DNA of 64,000 nucleotides from Tenacibaculum pacificus (GCF_027941775.1 NZ_CP115917.1:914501-978500); one strand, 5' to 3'; positions 9,840 through 19,379 are shown, counted from the first letter of the stretch. The notes: generated from the letters alone by a model not told the origin. Numbers and translations: made by a program.

Positions 9840-9917
9840 AAACAATTCCTGTAAAACTTATAAAAAATAAATTTATCAAATTTAAAACAAAAGACAAAAA
9901 AGAAGAACTAAAATTAT

Positions 9918-10838
9918 ATGAACAGAACAAATAAAGATTATTTAGTAATCATGTTAAAAGGAATTGCTATGGGAGCTGCAGATGTTGTTCCAGGAGTTTC
10001 AGGAGGAACAATCGCTTTTATTTCAGGAATTTATGAGGAGTTATTAAACTCGATTAGTGCGATTAATTTAAGTTTATTCAAAACGTTAAAAAGCGATGGG
10101 ATAAAAGCTGCTTGGAAACAATTAAACGGTAATTTTTTAGCATCCCTTTTTATTGGGATTTTTATAAGTATTATTTCCTTAGCAAAAGCAATTAAATGGT
10201 TGTTAGAATATAAACCAATTTTATTGTGGGCTTTTTTCTTCGGATTAGTATTAGCAAGTATTCTTTATGTTGGAAAACAAATAAAAAAATGGAATTTTAT
10301 CAGTATATCCATAGGGGTTTTAGCGGTGTTTTTTGGGTATTTAATTACAGTTTTACCCGCAGTTAACGGTCAGGATGTTAGTTATTTGTTTTTAGTTTTT
10401 TCAGGAGCAATAGCATCTTGTGCGATGATATTACCAGGGATTTCAGGTTCTTATATTTTATTATTGATTGGTGTTTATCCATTAGTTATGAGTGCTTTAA
10501 CAAATGTAGAGCTAAGAACAATTTCTGCAATTATGATAGGTGTTATTGTTGGTTTAACGACTTTTTCAAAATTATTGAAATGGTTGTTTCATCATTATAA
10601 AAATGAAATGTTAATTGCTTTAACAGGTTTAATGTTAGGTTCTTTAAATAAGGTATGGCCTTGGAAAAGTGTAATTACAACTTATACCGACAGGCATGGA
10701 GCGATAAAACCTCTTTTAGAAAAAAGTATTTCACCATTTTCATACGATGGAAACCCTCAATTAATGTACGCCGCTATATTAATTGTTATCGGATTTTCAT
10801 TAATTTTATTATTGGAAAAATTAGCTGTAAAAAAGTAA
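9918..10838 (+). CDS. DUF368 multi-pass membrane protein, copy 1
   Basis: This 306-residue inner-membrane protein belongs to the DUF368 family, whose members have been linked to undecaprenyl phosphate translocation (established for the related PopT proteins). Signature blocks are MLKGIAMGAADVVPGVSGGTIAF near residue 12 and the internally repeated MILPGISGSYILLLIGVY near residue 175; about eight hydrophobic segments are visible. It follows tamB by 78 bases on the same strand and precedes a second diverged copy. The ATG at 9918 is preceded by an A-rich stretch. It is intact. Confidence 0.88.
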   Translation: MNRTNKDYLVIMLKGIAMGAADVVPGVSGGTIAFISGIYEELLNSISAINLSLFKTLKSDGIKAAWKQLNGNFLASLFIGIFISIISLAKAIKWLLEYKPILLWAFFFGLVLASILYVGKQIKKWNFISISIGVLAVFFGYLITVLPAVNGQDVSYLFLVFSGAIASCAMILPGISGSYILLLIGVYPLVMSALTNVELRTISAIMIGVIVGLTTFSKLLKWLFHHYKNEMLIALTGLMLGSLNKVWPWKSVITTYTDRHGAIKPLLEKSISPFSYDGNPQLMYAAILIVIGFSLILLLEKLAVKK

Positions 10839-10873
10839 TAAAAAACAAGTACTTTAGTCCTCTAATTTAAAAA

Positions 10874-11886
10874 ATGTACAAACAAGAACAACGCACACTA
10901 TTACAAAAAACACTTCTTTTTTTAAAGGGGTAACTATGGGCGGCGCTAATAAAGTACCTGGTGTTTCGGGGGGTATGGTGGCTTTTGTAATGGGTTTTTA
11001 TGAAGAGCTTATTTTTTCTTTTCAACGGATAAATGGCAAAGCTTTTAAATTACTTTTCAACGGACGATTTAAAAGTTTTGTAGCATACACAAATTTGCAA
11101 TTTTTAGGATTGGTAATGTTAGGTAGTATGTGCAGTTACTTTAGTGTTTCGTTGCTTTTAGATTATTTTCTAAAAAATTATGAACTGTATGTTTGGTCAT
11201 GGTTTTTTGGAATGATTATCGGTTCTATTTATTATATTTCAAAAGATTTTAATGATTGGAGATTTAAAAATATAGTTGCTTTAATTGTGGGTTCGCTTAT
11301 AGGAATCTGTATCAGTTTTATGACTCCTGCTACAGAAAATGACAATCTGTGTTTTGTTTTTATTTGCGGAATTATAGGTGTTTCAGGAATGACACTTCCT
11401 GGGTTTTCAGGGTCGTTTATTTTAATATTATTAGGAAACTATGTATTGTTATTAGTAGATAGTGTCAATGTTTTTGCAAGTGTTGTTACAAGTCTTTTTT
11501 CTGGTGATTTTGAAGTTTTAAAAGACCCTATCAAAATAAGGTATTTAAAAATTTTAACCATCTTTACATTAGGTTCTGCTTTCGGGTTAGTATCAATGTC
11601 ACATATATTAGGATATGTATTAAAAAGATGGTATCAAATAGTAACCGCTAGTATTATCGGTTTTATAACAGGCTCGTTAGGTATTGTTTGGCCTTGGAAA
11701 AAAACAATATATAAAGTAAATAAAGAAGTTTTTTTATTAGATAAAAAAGGTCATAAAATTGTTGAAAATTACGAACGATTTATACCTGATTTATCAACAC
11801 AAGAAACTTGGATTTCAATAGGTTTTATACTTTTTGGTATTGCCTTAATTTTAATTATAGATTTTTATGGAAGAAAAAGAGATTAG
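10874..11886 (+). pseudogene. DUF368 membrane protein, copy 2 (frame break near N-terminus)
   Basis: The natural start is ATG 10874, giving MYKQEQRTLLQKTLLFLKG and then TAA at 10931. The homologous remainder (VTMGGANKVPGVSGGMVAF onwards) continues in another frame to 11886; it aligns well with copy 1, including GMTLPGFSGSFILILLGNY. Restoring one base in the G-run 10927-10930 would give about 337 residues. An isolated internal ATG at 10936 would produce a protein lacking the first conserved segment. The break coincides with TTTAAAG (10921-10927), which is a -1 slippery heptamer in the correct register, so programmed frameshifting is formally possible, but a single-base sequencing error is more likely given other breaks in this window. 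Confidence 0.75.
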
Positions 11887-11890
11887 AAAT

Positions 11891-12628
11891 ATGTATGCCT
11901 TAGTAGGTAAAAATATTTCATATTCATTTTCAAAAGGATATTTTACAGATAAGTTTAAAAAATTAGCACTTGAAAATACAGCATATGTTAATTTTGACAT
12001 ACAATCAATAAAAGAACTTTCTCAAAAAGTTAAAGATAATGAAACTACTTTAAAAGGAATGAATGTAACGATTCCTTATAAATTAGAAGTTTTTAATTAT
12101 TTAGATAAAATAGATAAAAAAGCACGAAAAATAGGAGCAGTAAATACTATCAAAATTTCTAAAAAAGGGAAATTAACAGGTTTTAATACCGATGTTTATG
12201 GATTTAAAAAATCATTAAAACCATTATTGAAAGAACATCATAAAAAAGCTTTAATATTAGGAACAGGTGGCGCTTCTAAAGCTGTAGCTTATGTTTTAAA
12301 GAAATTAGATGTCAAATATAAATTTGTGTCAAGAAATCCCGAAGGAAAAAAACAAATTTCATACAAAGACTTAACAAAAGAATTTATAGAATCTCATCAT
12401 TTAATTATTAACTGTACTCCTTTAGGAACGCATCCTAATATTGATGACTGTCCTGATATTCCATATGAGTTTATATCAAAAGAACATTTATTATTCGATT
12501 TAATTTATAACCCAGCTGTGACTACTTTTTTAAGAAAAGGACAAGAAAATAATGCTGTAATAAAAAATGGATTAGAAATGTTAGAACAACAAGCCGAAAA
12601 AGCTTGGAGAATATGGAATGATAGTTAA
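11891..12628 (+). CDS. aroE: Shikimate dehydrogenase
   Basis: AroE reduces 3-dehydroshikimate to shikimate with NADPH in the chorismate pathway. Visible are the substrate motif SYSFS at the N-terminus, NVTIPYK with the catalytic Lys, the nucleotide-binding GTGGASKAV, NCTPLGTHP, and the C-terminal NGLEMLEQQAEKAW. I chose ATG 11891 (MYALVGKNISYS, 245 residues) because family members begin just before the GKN/S-SYS motif; an ATG 24 bases upstream at 11867 overlaps the end of the DUF368 gene. Translation is probably coupled to that gene, which stops at 11886. Confidence 0.92.
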   Translation: MYALVGKNISYSFSKGYFTDKFKKLALENTAYVNFDIQSIKELSQKVKDNETTLKGMNVTIPYKLEVFNYLDKIDKKARKIGAVNTIKISKKGKLTGFNTDVYGFKKSLKPLLKEHHKKALILGTGGASKAVAYVLKKLDVKYKFVSRNPEGKKQISYKDLTKEFIESHHLIINCTPLGTHPNIDDCPDIPYEFISKEHLLFDLIYNPAVTTFLRKGQENNAVIKNGLEMLEQQAEKAWRIWNDS

Positions 12629-12651
12629 CAATAAGTTATTCAAAATAAAAT

Positions 12652-12680
12652 TTGGTATTCTATAAGAATCCGTATATTTA
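12652..12680 (+). promoter_or_regulatory. Promoter of the DUF349 gene
   Basis: TTG (12652-12654), 18-base spacer and TATATTTA (12673-12680) fit the Bacteroidota promoter with one mismatch. The predicted start of transcription near 12685 rules out upstream starts for the DUF349 gene and supports ATG 12718. Confidence 0.55.
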
Positions 12681-12717
12681 TAAAATTAATAATTTAAGGA
12701 ACTTAAACATTGTAGAT

Positions 12718-14562
12718 ATGTTAGAAAATAACGAAAAAGAATTACAACAGCCAATTACTGAAGAAATTATTGCAGTAAAAGTAGAAACAGAAAATGCAGT
12801 AAATGCAGTAGAGATTGAAGTAGCTAATGAAGCTGAAAAAGTGGATGAAAAGCACGAAATACCAATGTTAGATTACGCTACTATGGAGTTAAGTACTTTG
12901 GTAGATGAATTAAATAAGTTATTGAGTAGCTATCAAATACAGCAACTAAAATCAAATATTGATGCTCTTAAAAATGCATTTAATACTAAATTTGGTGATT
13001 TAGTAGCAGAAAAAAAAGCAGCATTTTTAGCAGAAGGAGGAAATTCAATTGATTTCCAATTTTCAAGCCCTATAAAATCAGAATACAATAAGTTACTAGG
13101 CGATTACAAAACAAAGCGTGATGCTCATTATTCTAAGTTAGAAAATCAATTAAAAGAAAACTTAGAGAAAAGAAATGGTTTAATTGATGAATTGAAAACA
13201 TTGATTGAAAAAGCAGATGCTAAAACAATGTACAATGATTTCCAAGAAATTCAAAAAAAATGGAGAACTATTGGACCTGTACCAAAAACAAAATATAATG
13301 ATACTTGGAAAATTTACCATCATCATGTAGAGCGTTTTTATGATTTATTAGACTTAAATAAAGATTTTAGAGAGCTAGATTTTAAACATAATTTAGAAGA
13401 AAAATTAAAAATTATTACACGTGCAAAAGCTTTAAATGAAGTTGTAGATGTAAATGTAGCTTTTAAAGACTTACAAGATTTACATCGTATTTGGAAAGAA
13501 GAAATAGGTCCTGTAGGAAAAGAACATAGAGAAGATGTATGGGGTAAATTTAGTGAAGCTACCAAGAAAATACATGATAAGCGTCATCAATATTTTAGAG
13601 AATTAAAATCTAAATATCAAGAAATGATTGATGCTAAGTTACAAGTTGTAGCAGAGATTAATGCATTTGATACTTCAAATAATAATTCACATAACGATTG
13701 GCAAAAAAGTATTGTAGAACTTGAAAAGTTACGTAAAAAATATTTTGATATAGGAAAGTTACCTTATAATAAAAGTGAGGCAGTTTGGCAAGAATTTAAG
13801 ACTGCAACAAAAAAATTTAACAGTTCAAAAAATGTTTTTTATAAAGCTGAAAAAAGCACTCAAAACGATAATTTAAAAAGTAAAATAGCTTTAATTGAAC
13901 TTGCTGAGAGTATAAAAGATAGCGATGAATGGGAGGATACAACCAATACTATGAAACGTATTCAATCTGATTGGAAAAAAATTGGACATGTGCCAAGAAA
14001 GTTTTCTGATGATATATGGAAACGCTTTAAAGATGCTTGTAATTTCTATTTTGATAGATTAAATGCTCAAAAGAACGAACAAAATAAAGAACAATTAGAA
14101 CTTGTTGTAGCTAAAAAAGAGTTTATAGAGCAATTAAAAGCTTCTGAAAACTTAACCTTAGAGAATATTCAAGATAGTATTACAAAATGGAGAGCATTAG
14201 GTTTCTTACCAAGAAATGCACGTCATTTAGATGAAAAATTTAATAAAGCAATTGATGCTCATTTAGGAAACCTAAATATGAGTAAAAGTGATATTGAGTT
14301 AATGAAGTTTAAAAACAGTATTGATACTTATTTATTACAAAAAGATTTTAAGAAATTAGATAACGAGCAATATTTTATTCGTAAAAAGATAGATGAGTCA
14401 GTTAAAGATATGCAACAATTAGAAAATAATTTAGGTTTCTTTTCTAATGCAAAAGATGATAATCCATTAGTATTGAATGTTCGTAAAGGAATTCAAGAAT
14501 TTAAAGATCAATTAGATGTTTGGAAATCTAAATTAAATTATATTAAAAAGTTAGATTACTAA
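12718..14562 (+). CDS. DUF349 repeat protein
   Basis: This 614-residue, highly charged, helical protein is built of DUF349 repeats. At least five copies are visible, each with a Trp/Tyr-x-x-IG-x-VP core: WRTIGPVPK, WKEEIGPVGK, YFDIGKLPY, WKKIGHVPRK and WRALGFLPRN, separated by about 70 residues. No signal peptide or membrane segment is seen, so it is probably cytoplasmic with extended coiled-coil character. The N-terminal 60 residues are Glu/Val-rich and low in complexity. The molecular function is not established. Its start at 12718 is supported by the promoter at 12652-12680, and it ends in a strong terminator, so it is a single-gene unit. Confidence 0.85.
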   Translation: MLENNEKELQQPITEEIIAVKVETENAVNAVEIEVANEAEKVDEKHEIPMLDYATMELSTLVDELNKLLSSYQIQQLKSNIDALKNAFNTKFGDLVAEKKAAFLAEGGNSIDFQFSSPIKSEYNKLLGDYKTKRDAHYSKLENQLKENLEKRNGLIDELKTLIEKADAKTMYNDFQEIQKKWRTIGPVPKTKYNDTWKIYHHHVERFYDLLDLNKDFRELDFKHNLEEKLKIITRAKALNEVVDVNVAFKDLQDLHRIWKEEIGPVGKEHREDVWGKFSEATKKIHDKRHQYFRELKSKYQEMIDAKLQVVAEINAFDTSNNNSHNDWQKSIVELEKLRKKYFDIGKLPYNKSEAVWQEFKTATKKFNSSKNVFYKAEKSTQNDNLKSKIALIELAESIKDSDEWEDTTNTMKRIQSDWKKIGHVPRKFSDDIWKRFKDACNFYFDRLNAQKNEQNKEQLELVVAKKEFIEQLKASENLTLENIQDSITKWRALGFLPRNARHLDEKFNKAIDAHLGNLNMSKSDIELMKFKNSIDTYLLQKDFKKLDNEQYFIRKKIDESVKDMQQLENNLGFFSNAKDDNPLVLNVRKGIQEFKDQLDVWKSKLNYIKKLDY

Positions 14563-14580
14563 TCTTAACTTTCTAAATAT

Positions 14581-14613
14581 AAAAAACTCGAATCATATGG
14601 ATTCGAGTTTTTT
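14581..14613 (+). terminator. Terminator after DUF349 gene
   Basis: A hairpin with arms AAAAAACTCGAATC (14581-14594) and GATTCGAGTTTTTT (14600-14613) is followed by further T. Its A/T symmetry means it may also serve the convergent minus-strand gene ending at 14664. Confidence 0.9.
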
Positions 14614-14663
14614 TGTTCCAATTTGTTTATTTAAACTCTGTTTTGATTCTATATTTTTTAATC

Positions 14664-15770
14664 TTAGTGTAATGTGAAGTTAATAGGGATGTAATACTCA
14701 ACATTAGCTGGTAAACCAGCTTGTGTACCAGGAACAAAAGTAGAAAGGTTTAAAACCATTCTTTTAGCTTCTTGCTCTAGTAATTGTCCATTTTTAGGAC
14801 CTCTCATTTTAATGTTACTTACCTCTCCTTTTTTTCCAATAATAAAACGAACCCAAACTTTACCTTCAATATTTTGAGCTGCTGCTTCAGCAGGGTAATT
14901 AAAATTTCTTTGAATATGGCTTATCATTCTTTCATTAAAACAAGTGTTTTTTTCTGTATCAGTTACTTTTAAACAAGTTTTAAATAATGGGATATTTTCA
15001 ACATCATTAAACTTAACAAAATCAGTAATTAATTTTTCTTCTTTTGTTGTTTTTGTAATTTGTTTTTTTCTGATTTTAGCTTTTTCTTCAACAAAATTTG
15101 CATCAGGATGTCTAAAGGTAATTGGAATTCCATATTTAACTTTTACAGCTTTTCCATTATGCTTCCCAGGAATAAACTTAGGTAGTTTCTTTACAATTCT
15201 ACTAGCTTCTTTTTTTAAAGAAGTACTGTTTTTTGGTCCTCTAATTTGAAGAGAATTTACATTACCTTGTTCATCTATTGTAAATTGTACAGATATTCTA
15301 CCTTGAATACCTGCTTCAATTGCATCTTGTGGATATACAAAGTTTCTTGTAATATGTTTAGACATTTGTGTCTCAAAACATTTTGCTTGTTTTACTAAAG
15401 GTACATTATTACATTTTGAAAATAAAGGGATTTCTTCGACGATATTAAAAGGGATTCTTTCAATAGTACTAGAGTTATCTTCTAACTCAAGTTTACCAAC
15501 TAATAAAGTATTTCTTTTTATGTTTGTAACTTTTTGAGAAGTTCCTCCAATAGCAGAAACAGTTTTATTTTTTTTACGAATTATACGTCTTCTTGTAGAT
15601 ACTTGAATAGATAATTGTTTTTTTGTTCCATCTTCTGATTTTTCAATAGCACATTTTGTAATACTGTTAGGATCAGCAATAGATTCATCAGAAGTAGTAC
15701 ATTTTTCTTGTTGTGAAAAAGCTATAAAAGATGTAAGCATAGCTGCTATTAATAGGGTGAATTTCATCAT
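14664..15770 (-). CDS. Secreted protein with two TonB C-terminal domains
   Basis: The 368-residue product has a signal peptide or N-terminal anchor (MMKFTLLIAAMLTSFIAFSQ) and two TonB_C-like domains in tandem: residues about 135-235 (HITRNFVYPQDAIEAGIQGRI to YGIPITFRH) and about 275-368 (HIQRNFNYPAEAAAQNIEGKV to YYIPINFTLH). Each is preceded by a Cys-x-n-Cys segment (LFSKCNNVPLVKQAKCF; LFKTCLKVTDTEKNTCF). Classic TonB has one such domain plus a Pro-rich linker and an ExbB/ExbD partner; neither is seen here. I infer a periplasmic or envelope protein of the expanded flavobacterial TonB-C family; its partner is unknown. A smaller paralogue lies directly upstream. Confidence 0.8.
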   Translation of the reverse strand: MMKFTLLIAAMLTSFIAFSQQEKCTTSDESIADPNSITKCAIEKSEDGTKKQLSIQVSTRRRIIRKKNKTVSAIGGTSQKVTNIKRNTLLVGKLELEDNSSTIERIPFNIVEEIPLFSKCNNVPLVKQAKCFETQMSKHITRNFVYPQDAIEAGIQGRISVQFTIDEQGNVNSLQIRGPKNSTSLKKEASRIVKKLPKFIPGKHNGKAVKVKYGIPITFRHPDANFVEEKAKIRKKQITKTTKEEKLITDFVKFNDVENIPLFKTCLKVTDTEKNTCFNERMISHIQRNFNYPAEAAAQNIEGKVWVRFIIGKKGEVSNIKMRGPKNGQLLEQEAKRMVLNLSTFVPGTQAGLPANVEYYIPINFTLH

Positions 15771-15885
15771 ATTCGCTTTCTTTTTAGACGGTTAACAATT
15801 TGTTAACATTGTAAACATAAGAAATAAAAAAGAGAAACACAACTTTTCTGAGCTTAAAATTATACCTGCTAATGTTTTTATAGCG

Positions 15886-15947
15886 AAAAAAATAGATCAA
15901 AATAAAATAAAATTATTTTATTTTATTTTATTTTGATCTATTTTTTT
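15886..15947. terminator. Long perfect AT-rich inverted repeat between TonB-C paralogues
   Basis: Arms of 28 bases (15886-15913 and 15920-15947) are perfectly complementary with a 6-base loop; the outer ends carry AAAAAAATAGATC and GATCTATTTTTTT. It lies just downstream of the upstream TonB-C gene on the minus strand and can act as its terminator. The arm length is unusual for a simple terminator. Confidence 0.7.
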
Positions 15948-15990
15948 GAAGATATAGGGCTTTTTTTATAGTTAAAAAAGTAGTTTGTAG

Positions 15991-16614
15991 TTAATCAGAT
16001 GTTAGGTTTAAGGGGAAAGCATAGGTAACAATAACAGGTAAACCCTTTTGTTTTCCAGGGTTAAATCGTGGTAATTTTTTTATAATTCTATCTAACTCCT
16101 TGTGCAGTCGTTCGTCTTTTTTACTACTTCTTATTTTTGAATTAATAACTTTACCGTAAACATCTATACTAAATTGAATATATACTTTAACATTACTATT
16201 TTCAGGGATATAATCTTCAACATATAAGTTTTTTATAATATGTTTATTAATCTTTTCTTTAAAACATTTAATATTGTTTTTTTTATGAGAACTTATACAT
16301 TTATCAAACATCGGTATTTCTTCAACTAATGTAAATAAAACTTCTTTTGAAAGATTTGGAGCTTTTAAAGATTTCTTTCCATTTATATGGTCAGTTTTTT
16401 TTCTACCTCTATTATTAACTCTTTTTCTCGCAATATTTGTTTTGGATATTTTTCTAACACTATTTTTGTTTTCAGATATATCACATTTTTTAATAGAAAT
16501 TTCATTTAAATCAATTTCGGCCTCTTCTTTAGGAGTTTCACATACTTTCGCTTGACTATATAGATTAAAAAAAGTTAAACTAAATAATAAAAAGAGTAGG
16601 GGGACATTTTTCAT
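15991..16614 (-). CDS. Secreted TonB C-terminal domain protein, paralogue
   Basis: This 207-residue protein has a signal peptide (MKNVPLLFLLFSLTFFNLYS), a basic low-complexity middle (ARKRVNNRGRKK) and one degenerate TonB_C domain (VKVYIQFSIDVYGKVINSKIR to YAFPLNLTSD). It resembles one half of the downstream double-domain protein: both have an early C-x-n-KKCxI/TKCAIEKSE segment, LVEEIP/IVEEIPLF, and a KLPRFNPGKQKG / KLPKFIPGKHNG block, so they are paralogues. I chose ATG 16614 over an upstream ATG at 16650 because only the former gives a proper signal peptide. The function is unknown. Confidence 0.75.
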   Translation of the reverse strand: MKNVPLLFLLFSLTFFNLYSQAKVCETPKEEAEIDLNEISIKKCDISENKNSVRKISKTNIARKRVNNRGRKKTDHINGKKSLKAPNLSKEVLFTLVEEIPMFDKCISSHKKNNIKCFKEKINKHIIKNLYVEDYIPENSNVKVYIQFSIDVYGKVINSKIRSSKKDERLHKELDRIIKKLPRFNPGKQKGLPVIVTYAFPLNLTSD

Positions 16615-16738
16615 TTTGTATAGTGGTTTTGGACACTGTAAAGATGACAAAGTAAATTTAGTTTATGTTTAACTTAATGTGGTTTTTATCTTAATTAATT
16701 GTTAATTTAACGTTACTTAAAGTGATTATTTGTTAATG

Positions 16739-16774
16739 AAAAAGCTCTCTATTTTTTAAATAGAGAGCTTTTTT
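16739..16774. terminator. Terminator of the cyclophilin-FKBP gene
   Basis: Hairpin arms AAAAAGCTCTCTATTT (16739-16754) and AAATAGAGAGCTTTTT (16758-16773) with T and A runs on both sides. It lies downstream of the minus-strand gene that stops at 16808. Confidence 0.85.
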
Positions 16775-16807
16775 TTAACTTTTACTTGTTGTTTAATAGT
16801 TATAAAA

Positions 16808-17737
16808 TTATTTTACAGCCATTAATTCAACATCAAAAATTAAGGTTGCATTTGCTGGAATAACTCCTCCAGCACCTGCTTTTCCGTAACCTAAGTTAGA
16901 TGGAATTACAAATCGTGCTTTATCTCCAACTTTTAATAATTGAATACCTTCGTCCCAACCAGCAATTACTTGACCTACACCGATAGCAAAATCAATTGGT
17001 TGCTTACGCTTGTAAGATGAATCAAACACAGTACCGTCTAATAATTGACCTTTATAATGTACAGAAACATTAGCACCTTTTGTAGCTTGTTTACCATCAC
17101 CGTTTTGTAAAATTTTATAACGTAATCCTGATGGAGTTTCGTCATATCCTTTAGCAACAGTATCTAATAATTCAGCTTGTTTTGCTTTTTCTTCTGCTTC
17201 ACGTTTTTCACGAGAACCTTCAAAAGTTCTAAAAGCTTCAACAGCATTAAATTTTTCAGCAGTTTCACCTACACGAATAATTTCAATATCCATTGTATCA
17301 TTTTGAGCGATAGCATCTACAACATCTTGTCCTTCAACAACATTTCCAAAAACAGTATGATTACCATCTAAATGAGGAGTAGGAGTATGAGTAATGAAAA
17401 ATTGAGAACCGTTAGTTCCAGGTCCTGCATTTGCCATAGATAATTTTCCAGGAGCATCACGCTTTAAATCTGGATGAAATTCATCTTCAAATTTATAACC
17501 AGGGCTACCAGTTCCAGTTCCTTGAGGACAACCTCCTTGAATCATAAAATCAGAAATCACACGGTGAAACTTTAATCCATTATAATATGGAGTTCCTTGT
17601 GGTTTTGCGTTGTTATCTAAATTTCCTTCTGCTAAAGCAACAAAGTTACCTACAGTTCCAGGAGTTTTTTCGTATTCTAAATTCACTAAAATAGCACCTT
17701 TTGGTGTTGTGAACTTTGCGTAAATTCCGTTATTCAT
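16808..17737 (-). CDS. Peptidyl-prolyl isomerase, cyclophilin-FKBP fusion
   Basis: Two unrelated proline isomerase domains are joined in 309 residues. Residues about 1-165 are a cyclophilin ([45 protein letters not shown]). Residues about 200-309 are an FKBP domain ([51 protein letters not shown]). There is no signal peptide, so it is predicted to be cytoplasmic and to assist folding. From memory such fusions occur across Bacteroidota. The gene stands alone with its own terminator. Confidence 0.9.
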   Translation of the reverse strand: MNNGIYAKFTTPKGAILVNLEYEKTPGTVGNFVALAEGNLDNNAKPQGTPYYNGLKFHRVISDFMIQGGCPQGTGTGSPGYKFEDEFHPDLKRDAPGKLSMANAGPGTNGSQFFITHTPTPHLDGNHTVFGNVVEGQDVVDAIAQNDTMDIEIIRVGETAEKFNAVEAFRTFEGSREKREAEEKAKQAELLDTVAKGYDETPSGLRYKILQNGDGKQATKGANVSVHYKGQLLDGTVFDSSYKRKQPIDFAIGVGQVIAGWDEGIQLLKVGDKARFVIPSNLGYGKAGAGGVIPANATLIFDVELMAVK

Positions 17738-17822
17738 TTTTGTTAGATTATCTTAATTAATATTGAAAAAACTTTTTCTTCGGATAAAACATTTAAATAT
17801 ATCATCCGAAGAAAAAGCAAAA

Positions 17823-19379
17823 TTAGTTCTTTACTGATAAAGTTGAAAGGTTTAAGCTTAAACCTATGTTAATATTTGTTGAATTTACATTTCCGAAAGG
17901 TGAATAATATTTTCCACCCGATGCAAGAATTGAAATACTCTGATGAATATCATAACTAAAACCAAGTGTTGGGCGGATAACAATACCTTCATCTGTATCT
18001 ATTCCGGCGCCACCACCAGCACCAGCCATCAATTCAGCAAAACTACGGACTTTATTATTTAAAAATCGAGGCGTGTATATTCCTCCACCAACTAATCCGT
18101 GAGCATAACCGCCTGAGCGACCATCGTAAGCAAAACTAGCTTCTCCTGCAATGTATAGCCATTTATTAATATCGTAATTTACTTTTAAACCGATAAGTTG
18201 TAAATCGATTTCTTTGGTATCAAATTTATCATCAGTTTTAGCAACATCAAAATATGTTTGATTTTGAATTTCAACACGTAATCCTTGTGTATAAAAGTTG
18301 GTGTATTTTTTTTCTTCGGATGTTGTTCCTCCATTTAACCCGTAATATTTCAATCCGAAACCAACGGTATATGCTTCTAAATCGCCAGCAATAGCACGAT
18401 AATAACCTCCGTGACCACTTAAAGCAAATTTGTCAGTTATTTTTAAATCGATTCCTGCGGATGGATAAATCATCAAACCACCTTCAGGAGCAACACGTCC
18501 GCCAGCAGCACCGACTGCTAGTTTTGTAAAAATATTGATGTATTTTGATTGATAAGGATGATATCCTGCACCAAAAAATAAATCCATAAAACCAGCACGT
18601 AGTCCTTTATATATAGCATCGGTATGAGCGAATAAAAAAGTGTTTTCTGTCATGTATTTTTGATATTCAAAACCTAATACATATAATGCCTCATTTAAAG
18701 GAGTTCCGTTATCTTTTTTAGAATTTCCAAAAGGTTTGAAAAAATCAAAACGAATTTGCTGTGCATTTTTTACAACAGGTTTACTCCAGTAATTATCCGA
18801 AGAAATATTTTTTGCTGTAAAATTTTGATGAGCTTTATTATAATCAGTAAAACGTAAAATACTTGGTATTTCAACAAATAAAGAAACTGAGTTACTTTTT
18901 ATTTCTCCTGATAAAAAATTTAAATGACTGTATTGCACTCCAAAAGAATAGTTATCTTTTTTATATTGTAAACCAATATTCGGATTTATAAAACCGCCAT
19001 CATTTACCAAATTTCTGTATCCGCCACCGCCACCAAAATGAAGGTTTGCATCTACATATAAATTTTTATAAAGCTGTTTATTTACGCCTAATTCTGCACC
19101 TAAAGTAAATAATCCACCTTGGTCACCAGTAACGGCAAAATGAAATCCTGCACCACCATATAACCAATTATTAATTGGAATTTGATAATGTAATCCTGCC
19201 AAGCCCATTGTTGGTTTTAAATCTGGAAATTTATCCGTAGGCATTTTTACAGGAATAAAATTCAAACGAACTTTATTCTCTAATAAATTTCCTTTTAAGG
19301 TTTTTAATTCTTGCCCAAACGAAAAAGAATAAGCAAGAATTAAAAACCAAAATAGGATGTTTCTTTTATTCAAATTCAC
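17823..19379 (-). CDS. Glycine-rich outer-membrane beta-barrel-like protein
   Basis: The 518-residue protein has a signal peptide (ILFWFLILAYSFSFGQ) and alternating hydrophobic/polar strands with Gly-rich turns, as in outer-membrane barrels. A module recurs three times: LHFGGGGGYRNLVNDGGFINPNIGL (about residue 115), LAVGAAGGRVAPEGGLMIYPSAGI (about 290) and LMAGAGGGAGIDTDEGIVIRPTLGF (about 445), each followed by a YS/YY-containing strand. I do not recognise a family. Its start overlaps the end of prfC by 14 bases, so the two are probably co-transcribed, although no functional link is obvious. Confidence 0.7.
   Translation of the reverse strand: MNLNKRNILFWFLILAYSFSFGQELKTLKGNLLENKVRLNFIPVKMPTDKFPDLKPTMGLAGLHYQIPINNWLYGGAGFHFAVTGDQGGLFTLGAELGVNKQLYKNLYVDANLHFGGGGGYRNLVNDGGFINPNIGLQYKKDNYSFGVQYSHLNFLSGEIKSNSVSLFVEIPSILRFTDYNKAHQNFTAKNISSDNYWSKPVVKNAQQIRFDFFKPFGNSKKDNGTPLNEALYVLGFEYQKYMTENTFLFAHTDAIYKGLRAGFMDLFFGAGYHPYQSKYINIFTKLAVGAAGGRVAPEGGLMIYPSAGIDLKITDKFALSGHGGYYRAIAGDLEAYTVGFGLKYYGLNGGTTSEEKKYTNFYTQGLRVEIQNQTYFDVAKTDDKFDTKEIDLQLIGLKVNYDINKWLYIAGEASFAYDGRSGGYAHGLVGGGIYTPRFLNNKVRSFAELMAGAGGGAGIDTDEGIVIRPTLGFSYDIHQSISILASGGKYYSPFGNVNSTNINIGLSLNLSTLSVKN

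Noticed and set aside
16615..16650. Upstream ATG 16650 as the start of the TonB-C paralogue
   Set aside because: It would add a polar segment in front of the signal peptide; ATG 16614 gives a normal one.
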